The notes under the pieces: generated by a model
Seen by the model: only the letters and a program-made list of their open reading frames with translations
Databases searched by the model: none
Told to the model about the DNA's origin: nothing
Shown here: positions 1-6,119 of the stretch, one piece after another
How positions within the stretch are numbered: position 1 is the stretch's first letter
Layout of the letters: each line of letters begins with the position of its first letter
Source: RUG754 sp964345365
GTDB lineage: Bacteria > Bacillota > Clostridia > Peptostreptococcales > Anaerovoracaceae
Direction of reading: 5' to 3'
NCBI GenBank assembly: GCA_964345365.1
Contig: CAYFQR010000012.1
Span: forward strand, 1 to 41,827
DNA: 41,827 bases
Position numbers and translations under genes: made by a program

Positions 1-82
1 CCATTTTAGGGTTCCATCTTCTTGTCTGGTGTCCGAAGTGAACACCTGCTTCGAGTAATTGTTTCATTGAAATTACTGCCAT
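1..82 (-). CDS. rpsB: 30S ribosomal protein S2, N-terminal part (runs off the left edge)
   Basis: The minus strand encodes 27 codons beginning [20 protein letters not shown] and continuing RRWNPKM, which is the highly conserved start of ribosomal protein S2, a structural protein of the small subunit needed for S1 docking. The ATG at 80-82 is preceded by an AGGAGG Shine-Dalgarno at 91-96, so the start is secure. Only the N-terminus is in the window; the rest lies to the left. A promoter and about 160 nt of leader sit upstream (251-279). In most Firmicutes rpsB is followed by tsf, which cannot be checked here. Confidence 0.96.
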
Positions 83-250
83 TAATTTTTCCTCCTGTTT
101 TTTAGGTTTTTTCTTCCACGGCTTGCCCTAAAATCCGCTTGGCATTTGCCACCCTTATGGCAGGGAAACGCGGTAACCAATATGCATGCCATGTGCTTGA
201 TATATTTTTTGCACGCAAAAAATCCCACGAAAATATTCGCGTACCCAATT

Positions 251-279
251 AATATACTATAACTTCTTAGATATGGCAA
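251..279 (-). promoter_or_regulatory. Sigma-A type promoter for rpsB
   Basis: On the minus strand TTGCCA (274-279) and TATATT (251-256) are separated by exactly 17 bp. Transcription would start near 244, giving a leader of about 160 nt before rpsB. The leader contains short inverted repeats such as TGCCA/TGGCA around 145-165 and CCGC/GCGG enclosing them, so it may fold; I do not recognise a named riboswitch or S2 leader family. Confidence 0.7.
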
Positions 280-298
280 GAACTATTTTTGTTTTAGC

Positions 299-321
299 AA
301 AAAAACCTCAGAAAAGCTCTG
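299..321 (-). terminator. Weak intrinsic terminator after the LytTR gene
   Basis: On the minus strand a short hairpin (CAGA/TCTG arms around 309-321) is followed by seven Ts (complement of 299-305). It lies between the LytTR stop codon and the rpsB promoter. The stem is short, so the call rests mainly on the T run and position. The rest of 83-411 holds only the rpsB leader and promoter; I see no gene there. Confidence 0.4.
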
Positions 322-411
322 TCATATTAACAATGCTTATATTGACTGTAATTACGGACAAAGCTCCGAGTCTTTTCATTGTATCAATTTTGAGTTTTTA
401 AGAACAAAACA

Positions 412-810
412 TCAGGTCTTGCTCTTAAATTCGTTGCCGGTTTCAGCGACTTTCGAAGTGTTTTTCGTAGTGTGCATGATATAGTAGGCATATCTCTGTT
501 TAGCTTTGATGAAATTATGCTGGCCTATGAGCAGGGTCTTACCGCCATAGAGGTAAATCGTACCTGATTTCATGCTGATTACCATATCAAAATTCACTAC
601 CAGGCTCTTCAAGCAGTGCGTGAATCTGCTGTCCAGGTATTTCTCCAGGTTATTAATTTTACCGTAAAAAGAATATCTGCATTCTAATGTATGAATTATT
701 ATCTTACGCTCGATTGTTTCAATATATAGTATATCCTCAAGAAAAACTCTCCTACATTCCGATGCTGTCACCATTGGTATATAAGGCTTCTCTATCACGA
801 CGCTCTCCAT
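412..810 (-). CDS. Stand-alone LytTR-domain DNA-binding regulator
   Basis: The 132-residue product is essentially one LytTR domain (about residues 14-112): the segment EDILYIETIERKIIIHTLE and the later KINNLEKYL, CLKSLVVNFDMVISM and LLIGQHNFIKAKQRYAYY follow the LytTR beta-fold pattern seen in AgrA and LytR. There is no receiver domain and no membrane segment, so it is a single-domain regulator that presumably needs another input. The ATG at 810 has no good SD, whereas GGAGAG overlaps it and sits four bases before an in-frame GTG at 796-798; translation may really begin there, four codons later. A 26-bp dyad and direct repeats lie just upstream and could be its own binding sites. LytTR proteins usually bind direct repeats, so autoregulation is an inference. 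The function regulated is unknown. Confidence 0.82.
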   Translation of the reverse strand: MESVVIEKPYIPMVTASECRRVFLEDILYIETIERKIIIHTLECRYSFYGKINNLEKYLDSRFTHCLKSLVVNFDMVISMKSGTIYLYGGKTLLIGQHNFIKAKQRYAYYIMHTTKNTSKVAETGNEFKSKT

Positions 811-869
811 TCTGATATTTATTTACCGACCTTAAATATTAATATATACCAAAGGACTTCCTAAATGAA

Positions 870-895
870 GTCAGAAAAAGTCGACATTTTCTGAC
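870..895. promoter_or_regulatory. 26-bp near-perfect palindrome upstream of the LytTR gene
   Basis: Arms GTCAGAAAA (870-878) and TTTTCTGAC (887-895) flank a core containing GTCGAC; only one base pair in the 26-bp dyad is mismatched. It lies just upstream of a weak promoter candidate for the LytTR gene (TATATT, complement of 841-846). This spacing suits an operator. No T run follows, so it is not a terminator. Confidence 0.5.
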
Positions 896-930
896 AGCCT
901 TCGAAAATATTCGGAATTTCAGAACGGTTC

Positions 931-1016
931 AGAACAATCGTCTAAAAAACATACCGCCGTAAACGCCCGAACAGAAACAATGTTTGAGAGCAGCTAAGAA
1001 CAACCGTCTAAAAAAC
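931..1016. repeat. Two 19/20-identical direct repeats
   Basis: AGAACAATCGTCTAAAAAAC at 931-950 and AGAACAACCGTCTAAAAAAC at 997-1016 differ at one base and are 66 bp apart. A shorter tandem TTCAGAAC motif lies at 919-934. The second 20-mer runs into the thrS terminator stem. They sit between thrS and the LytTR gene and may be regulator sites or duplicated terminator remnants. Confidence 0.6.
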
Positions 1017-1044
1017 GGAATAATTAAGATTAATTATTCCGTTT
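1008..1044 (-). terminator. Strong intrinsic terminator of the thrS operon
   Basis: A perfect 15-bp inverted repeat, AAACGGAATAATTAA (1013-1027) and its complement (1030-1044), is followed on the minus strand by a run of Ts (complement of about 1010-1015). It lies about 28 bases after the thrS stop codon. Confidence 0.85.
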
Positions 1045-1071
1045 CAGGTCTATGTTTTTTAGAAGCCCCGC

Positions 1072-2829
1072 TTATGCGAAAATCGAGTTGTTAATCTTCT
1101 TTTCTATTTCCTCAAGAAGTTTTTGCTTAAGCTCTGAAACCGACATTTCGCCAATCTCGTCCTTCAGTTTTGATGAACGAACGGTGAGCGTGCCGTTTTC
1201 GGCTTCTTTTTCGCCTATTATGCATATATAGTTGTCTCTGAGGTTTCTTGCTTCTCTCAGCTTGAAGCCTATCTTTTCATTTCTGTCATCAAGCTCAACT
1301 CTGAGACCTGCGTTTTCAAGTTCTGCCTTGACTTTCAATGCATACTCGGTATTCTTCTCGGTTACGGTCAGAAGTTTAACCTGAACGGGTGCGAGCCAAA
1401 GCGGGAACTTACCTGCACAGTGTTCTGTCAGAACTCCGAGGAATCTCTCTATAGAGCCGAACACTACCCTGTGAATCATAACCGGCGTATGCTTTTGTCC
1501 GTCGGAACCCGTATATTCAATATTAAATCTTCCGGGAAGCTGATAGTCAAGCTGAATCGTACCGCACTGCCATTCTCTTCCAAGCGAATCGCGTACTCTA
1601 AAGTCAAGTTTAGGGCCGTAAAAAGCTCCGTCTCCCGGATTTATCGCATACTCTTTCCCTATCGACGTGATTGCATCGGCAAGTGCCTTCTCGGCTTGCT
1701 CCCAATCCTCGCGTGTTCCGATATGGCTCTCCGGCATTGTCGAAAGCTCAATTTTATACGGCAGACCGAACATCGTATATACTTCATCGAGCAGGCTCGA
1801 AATTTGAGCAACCTCGTCCTTTATCTGCTCCTTGGTAAGCATTATATGTGCGTCATCCTGAGTGAAGCACCTCACACGGAACATCCCGTGAAGTGCCCCC
1901 GACAGCTCATGTCTGTGCACCAATCCGAGTTCACCGTATCTAATCGGAAGCTGCCTGTATGAATGCGGTTCAAGGTCATAGACAAGTATCGAGCCCGGAC
2001 AGTTCATCGGTTTAATGGCAAATTCTTCCTCATCGATAAGCGTAGTATACATATTGTCTTTATAATGCTCCCAATGTCCCGAAGTTTCCCAGAGTGTCCT
2101 CTTCATAATCTGAGGCGTTGATATTTCAACGTAACCCCATTTTTTATGCACTTCTCTCCAGTAGTCGATGAGCTGATTTTTCAAAATCATTCCTTTAGGA
2201 AGATAGAACGGGAATCCCGGAGCTTCATCACGGAAAGTGAACAGTCCGAGTTCCTTACCGAGTTTACGGTGGTCTCTCTTTTTTGCTTCTTGGATCATGG
2301 CGATATATTCGTCAAGCTGCTCCTGAGTCGGAAACGCCGTAGCATATAATCTTTGAAGCATAGGACGTTCGGAATCACCCCTCCAATACGCTCCCGCAAC
2401 CGACATTACCTTTACCGCCTTTATCTGCCCTGTGGAGTCCATATGAGGTCCTGCACAGAGGTCGGTAAAGTCTCCCTGCGAGTACATCGAAATAACCGCG
2501 TCCTCAGGCAAGTCATTTATCAGTTCCACCTTGTACGTTTCGTTTCTGTCTTCAAAAAACTTTATGGCTTCTTCTCTCGGGAGTTCCGTTCTGACAAGCT
2601 CATAATTAGCCTGTATGATTTTTTTCATTTCCTTTTGGATTTTCAAAAAATCTTCTTCCGTAAATTTATGTTCCGTATCAAAATCATAGTAGAAGCCGTT
2701 CTCGATAGCCGGTCCTATCGCAAGTTTCGTATCCGGCCACAGATTCATTACAGCCTGTGCCATAATATGTGCGGCAGTATGTCTATAATTCCGGCGTATC
2801 TGCGGGTCTTCCCAATTAATCTTTGCCAT
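1072..2829 (-). CDS. thrS: Threonyl-tRNA synthetase lacking the TGS domain
   Basis: Charges tRNA-Thr with threonine in the cytoplasm. At 585 residues it is shorter than the usual ~640, because it begins directly at the N2 editing domain: HTAAH (H17, H21) and CAGPH (C125, H129) form the editing metal/catalytic site that removes mis-attached serine. The class II core follows, with MNCPGS (C277), H328 and MIHRVVFGS (H453) supplying the three zinc ligands, motif 2 around 297-325 and motif 3 around 453-465, then the anticodon-binding domain from about 480. The N-terminal TGS/N1 module is absent, a form known in some Clostridia. The ATG is preceded by AAGGAG (2837-2842). It is the last gene of the wall-polymer operon, 108 bp after the LCP gene, and I see no T-box in that gap, which is filled with 40-bp repeats. 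Confidence 0.96.
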   Translation of the reverse strand: MAKINWEDPQIRRNYRHTAAHIMAQAVMNLWPDTKLAIGPAIENGFYYDFDTEHKFTEEDFLKIQKEMKKIIQANYELVRTELPREEAIKFFEDRNETYKVELINDLPEDAVISMYSQGDFTDLCAGPHMDSTGQIKAVKVMSVAGAYWRGDSERPMLQRLYATAFPTQEQLDEYIAMIQEAKKRDHRKLGKELGLFTFRDEAPGFPFYLPKGMILKNQLIDYWREVHKKWGYVEISTPQIMKRTLWETSGHWEHYKDNMYTTLIDEEEFAIKPMNCPGSILVYDLEPHSYRQLPIRYGELGLVHRHELSGALHGMFRVRCFTQDDAHIMLTKEQIKDEVAQISSLLDEVYTMFGLPYKIELSTMPESHIGTREDWEQAEKALADAITSIGKEYAINPGDGAFYGPKLDFRVRDSLGREWQCGTIQLDYQLPGRFNIEYTGSDGQKHTPVMIHRVVFGSIERFLGVLTEHCAGKFPLWLAPVQVKLLTVTEKNTEYALKVKAELENAGLRVELDDRNEKIGFKLREARNLRDNYICIIGEKEAENGTLTVRSSKLKDEIGEMSVSELKQKLLEEIEKKINNSIFA

Positions 2830-2850
2830 TGCTATTCTCCTTAATAATTC

Positions 2851-2971
2851 TAAACTTTATGATGTAGGCACTTCAGGTGTCTTAATATTTTTTAACTTTA
2901 TGACGTAGGCACTCCATGTGTCTTTATTTTTTTACCTTTATGGTGTAGGTACTTCAGGTGTCTCCGGCGGG
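2851..2971. repeat. Three tandem 40-41 bp repeats spanning the 3' end of the LCP gene
   Basis: Three similar units begin near 2851, 2892 and 2932. Each contains a variant of CTTTATGRYGTAGGYACTYC followed by a T-rich stretch. The right-hand unit includes the LCP stop codon (2938-2940) and its last codons; the other two lie downstream and each keeps an in-phase copy of the TAA preceded by codons resembling the PEVPT ending. The tail of the gene appears to have been duplicated twice. Confidence 0.8.
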
Positions 2972-4362
2972 GTAGATGCCGACGGGTCAGGTGTAACAGT
3001 TCCCGTATCGCCCGTGCCGTCCCCGGTTGCAGGAGGCTCGGTTCCCGTTTCTCCGGTACTTCCTTCAGGTACCGCCGGGTCGGCAGTTTCGGGGTCGGCA
3101 GCTTCCGCTTCAGGAGTATCTGTTGGGGTCATGCCGTTATTTTCATCGGTAGATGTTACTTCTTTTTTATCTTTCTTTTTATCTTTCTTCTTAGGCGGCC
3201 CGCTTGTCGCATTCGCTCTTCTTGCAGCTATCTCGCGCGCTATATACGCAGCCTCGGATGAAAGTCTGTAATCTTCCTGCCCGAATACATCCCTATGAAA
3301 CTGTATTACGCTTGAAGCAAGGTCTCTCGGGAATACATAGGAAATCTTACCGAGATATCCGCCCGCCACAGTATAAGGGAAGCCGGAACCCGAAGAAATA
3401 TTATACTTAGGTGCCTTAAATCCCAAGGCGAGTATGTCGTTTAACGACAGATTCGTCTTGCATTGCGGCACCATAAGCTCTATCAGTGCCTTGATCTCCG
3501 ATAATTTCATCTTCTTAACCTTCTCAAAGACCTTGGTGATTACCGTTCTCATCCTCTCGGTACGCTTATAGTCGTCACCCACACCTTTACGGATTCTGCC
3601 GTAGGATACCGCCTGCACTCCTTCAAGCGTCTGCACACCCGGTTTTTTAACGAGCTGATATTTTTTCTTGCCTATATTTCTGGCAGTAGCCGAGGTATAC
3701 TTGTTTAGCTGATATATCTCATTTTGTTGAACATCAATCTCAATTCCGCCTACCGCATCGACAAGCTCTGCAACCGCTCTGAAGTTCACTACGGCAAATT
3801 TCTCAATATCTATATCGAGAGCCTGGTTCAAGCTTTTCATTGTCATCTCCGGCCCGCCGTAAACACAGGCATGAGTAATTTTGTCGTAGGTCGGTGTGCT
3901 TCCGAGTTTTAAGTACGTATCTCTGTATACGGATGTAAGCGTCACATCGTAAGTCTTAGTATTTATAGAGGCTATTATAATCATGTCGGAGCGGGACCCT
4001 TGTATCCTCTCCATATTCCTCGTGTCCACGCCCAAAAGCAACAGGTTAATATACCCGTCCACAGGCTTTAGGCTTAAATCGTATTCTTCCATGACATCTG
4101 TATCGGTAGCTGCGTCTGTAGATGTAGTCGGAGTAACCTGCATTATATCTACCAGGTTTTTTGCATAATTGTATGCCCCAGCAAGTGCAATTCCGGCACC
4201 GAGTACGACTGTTAAAGCTATCGGCACTATTATTTTTACCCATAATTTCCATGACTTAACCCAGTCGGCAAGTTTAACAAAAAAATTCTTCTCGGTCTTG
4301 TCAGGAATGTTTGAAAGATCTATCTCATTTTCGTTTTCTTTTTTGTATCTGTCACATCTCAT
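2938..4362 (-). CDS. LytR-CpsA-Psr (LCP) family wall-polymer ligase
   Basis: LCP proteins transfer undecaprenyl-linked polymers onto peptidoglycan on the outer face of the membrane. The product (474 aa) has a short basic cytoplasmic N-terminus, one membrane segment (about 42-65) and an LCP domain (about 100-290) with the diphosphate-binding arginines in SRSD (R124), VYRDTY (R147), YGRIRKG (R256, R258) and KRTERMR (R267, R270). The extracellular C-terminus is unusual: a KKKDKKKDKK stretch followed by a ~80-residue Pro/Thr/Glu/Gly tail ending PETPEVPTP. I chose ATG at 4360-4362 because GGGGG (4371-4375) precedes it; a longer frame reaches 4392 but would overlap more of the upstream gene. It overlaps the TagH-like gene by 11 bp, so the two are translationally coupled, and this places it with the polymer exporter. 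Confidence 0.92.
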   Translation of the reverse strand: MRCDRYKKENENEIDLSNIPDKTEKNFFVKLADWVKSWKLWVKIIVPIALTVVLGAGIALAGAYNYAKNLVDIMQVTPTTSTDAATDTDVMEEYDLSLKPVDGYINLLLLGVDTRNMERIQGSRSDMIIIASINTKTYDVTLTSVYRDTYLKLGSTPTYDKITHACVYGGPEMTMKSLNQALDIDIEKFAVVNFRAVAELVDAVGGIEIDVQQNEIYQLNKYTSATARNIGKKKYQLVKKPGVQTLEGVQAVSYGRIRKGVGDDYKRTERMRTVITKVFEKVKKMKLSEIKALIELMVPQCKTNLSLNDILALGFKAPKYNISSGSGFPYTVAGGYLGKISYVFPRDLASSVIQFHRDVFGQEDYRLSSEAAYIAREIAARRANATSGPPKKKDKKKDKKEVTSTDENNGMTPTDTPEAEAADPETADPAVPEGSTGETGTEPPATGDGTGDTGTVTPDPSASTPPETPEVPTP

Positions 4363-5272
4363 TTTTATTTCCCCCTGCTGATTTATTCTCACTTATTTCT
4401 GTTGATTTATTTTCGCATGCATCTGTTGGTTTTTTTTCGCTTGCTTCTGTTGATTTGTTTTCGCATGAATCTAAAGTAAGCACCCGTCTATTTTGTCTTT
4501 TTATTGCAAGTTCTTCAAGAAAATCCTTGTAGAAATATATTGCCTCATCTATAGGGCCGTCAAACAGTATCTTGCCGAGATGCATCACTATACCCCTCTC
4601 GCAAAATGATTTTGCGACCTCGGTCGAATGTGTTACGAAAAGGAAGGTGACATTCTCTTTTCCGACGATTTCGCGTATTTTATCGCTCGATTTTTTTCTG
4701 AATTCGGAATCTCCCACGGACAGAGCTTCATCGACGATAAGTATTTCGGGATGCACATTGGCATTCGTAGCGAACCCGAGTCTCGCCTTCATTCCCGAGG
4801 AATATGTCCTTACCGGCTGGTCTATATAGTCCTCGAGCTCCGCGAAATCAATAATATCAGGTTCAACCTTGGCGATTGCCTCTCTACTGAGTCCCAGAAG
4901 CTGTCCCCTGAATCTTATGTTCTCTCTTCCGGTAAACTCAGGGTCAAAACCTGCGGTCAGTTCTAAAAGCGCCGATACTCTGCCATTGACAATAACCTCA
5001 CCTTTTGTAGGATATACGACTCCCGTTATCATCTTAAGAAGCGTGGACTTGCCTGCGCCGTTTTTACCGAATATCGCTACGGTTTCGCCTTTTTTTATTT
5101 CGATATTGGCATCGTTTACCGATATCTTTTTTTTGTAATTCTGTTTTTTGCTGAACAGCGAGCGGAATCGGTCTTTGTCTCGCCTGAAAAGCTTGTATAC
5201 TTTCGTTACATGGTCGAGCTTAATTACCACTTCTCGTTCATTATCGCAGTTCATACGATTTATATCATCCAT
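4352..5272 (-). CDS. tagH: TagH-like ABC transporter ATP-binding protein (wall polymer export)
   Basis: ATPase partner of the TagG-like permease encoded just upstream, exporting an undecaprenyl-linked teichoic-type polymer. In the 306-residue product the Walker A motif is GKNGAGKST (K75), the signature is YSSGMKARLGFA (157-168), Walker B is ILIVDEALS (D181, E182) and the switch histidine is H215. The long N-terminal extension before the P-loop, with KLDHVTKVYKLF, matches the polysaccharide/teichoic family. The C-terminus is a hydrophilic tail with four 8-residue repeats (ENKSTEAS, EKKPTDAC, ENKSTEIS, ENKSAGGN), lacking the SH3-like domain of Bacillus TagH. The start at 5270-5272 has GAGGAGG at 5286-5292 but the spacing is long (13 nt); an ATG at 5254 is an alternative. 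A frame extending to 5413 overlaps tagG and is unlikely. Confidence 0.9.
   Translation of the reverse strand: MDDINRMNCDNEREVVIKLDHVTKVYKLFRRDKDRFRSLFSKKQNYKKKISVNDANIEIKKGETVAIFGKNGAGKSTLLKMITGVVYPTKGEVIVNGRVSALLELTAGFDPEFTGRENIRFRGQLLGLSREAIAKVEPDIIDFAELEDYIDQPVRTYSSGMKARLGFATNANVHPEILIVDEALSVGDSEFRKKSSDKIREIVGKENVTFLFVTHSTEVAKSFCERGIVMHLGKILFDGPIDEAIYFYKDFLEELAIKRQNRRVLTLDSCENKSTEASEKKPTDACENKSTEISENKSAGGNKNEM
4367..4462. repeat. Four 24-bp tandem repeats in the TagH C-terminal tail
   Basis: Four consecutive in-frame 24-bp units encode ENKSTEAS, EKKPTDAC, ENKSTEIS and ENKSAGGN. The tract is within coding sequence and keeps frame, so copy number could vary without inactivating the gene. 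Confidence 0.75.
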
Positions 5273-5295
5273 TGTTTTACCGTATCCTCCTCGAA

Positions 5296-6111
5296 TTAGA
5301 GTACATCCGGGATTTCCTTTCTGAGTTTTTTGTACCCCCAAATTGCAAGCAGACACATTATAAAATATATTATGAAGAAGTTTCTCATGGCTTCCGGCCT
5401 CTCCCAAAACCACTTTTGATACATGAATGAATCTCTATAACCGTTGACAATTATCGTTATCGGATTAAACATGAGGATTGTCTTCACCGTCCTGCTTCCT
5501 ATTCTTGAAACATCGTACAGTATCCCCGACATCCAAAACAGTGCCTGCGTGAGCGATCTTACCAAATTGAGAAAGTCGGTCGATACTGCACTGAGCATAC
5601 CGGCAAACATCGCCCAAGCCGCCCAGAAAAGATACATTATAAGCACATAAAAAGGTATCTGTAAATAGTAAATTGTCGGCGGGAAACCGAGAATCCAATA
5701 AAGAAACATCATGAGCAGCACAAGGCCTATATGAGGCACCATATTTGATGTGGTAACAATTGTCGGAATCGTCGACACCGGAAATTTTATCTTGGTAACG
5801 AGATACTTGAATCTCCTCATACAGTTGGCACCGCCCGTGAGCATATCCCTCATGAAATACCAAGGTATCATACCCGCTATGAGCCACAAAAATACCGGAA
5901 ATCCGTCCTTGTCGTTACCTTGCCTGAGCCCGACGCTGTAAGCAAACCAAAATACGAAAATCAATATCGCCGGTCTTATTACAGCCCATGACCATCCGAG
6001 CAGGGAGCCCGAATAAGTCTTCTTCAAGTCGGAACCCGCGAGCTTCGGTATCGTGCGCCGATATTCAAAATTATCCTTTAATATTTCTTTTAATGCGTTT
6101 ATATAATCCAT
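5296..6111 (-). CDS. tagG: TagG-like ABC-2 type permease (wall polymer export)
   Basis: Membrane subunit of a teichoic acid/polysaccharide exporter. The 271-residue protein has a cytoplasmic N-terminus with YSGSLLGWSWAVIRPAI, characteristic of ABC-2 polysaccharide permeases, and about six membrane segments (around 38-57, 72-90, 118-140, 150-175, 180-200 and 237-256). FNPITIIVNGYRD near 218-230 is the usual conserved motif before the last helix. ATG follows an AGAGGT site with short spacing. It lies 8 nt after the double ATP-grasp gene and 23 nt before the ATPase gene, as in tagGH operons. Confidence 0.92.
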   Translation of the reverse strand: MDYINALKEILKDNFEYRRTIPKLAGSDLKKTYSGSLLGWSWAVIRPAILIFVFWFAYSVGLRQGNDKDGFPVFLWLIAGMIPWYFMRDMLTGGANCMRRFKYLVTKIKFPVSTIPTIVTTSNMVPHIGLVLLMMFLYWILGFPPTIYYLQIPFYVLIMYLFWAAWAMFAGMLSAVSTDFLNLVRSLTQALFWMSGILYDVSRIGSRTVKTILMFNPITIIVNGYRDSFMYQKWFWERPEAMRNFFIIYFIMCLLAIWGYKKLRKEIPDVL

Positions 6112-6119
6112 TTTACCTC

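Noticed and set aside
82..279. A 65-codon frame in the rpsB leader on the minus strand
   Set aside because: Its ATG lies inside the -35 box of the rpsB promoter, it has no SD and it runs through the rpsB SD; it is a chance frame.
1420..2844. Plus-strand frames opposite thrS
   Set aside because: They are antisense shadows of a highly conserved gene, with no SD and no family resemblance.
2830..2937. T-box leader of thrS
   Set aside because: The gap is only 108 bp, made of 40-bp repeats, and lacks the T-box core sequence and terminator.
2851..2971. CRISPR-like array
   Set aside because: The three units are contiguous, have no unique spacers and one lies in coding sequence; no cas genes are present.
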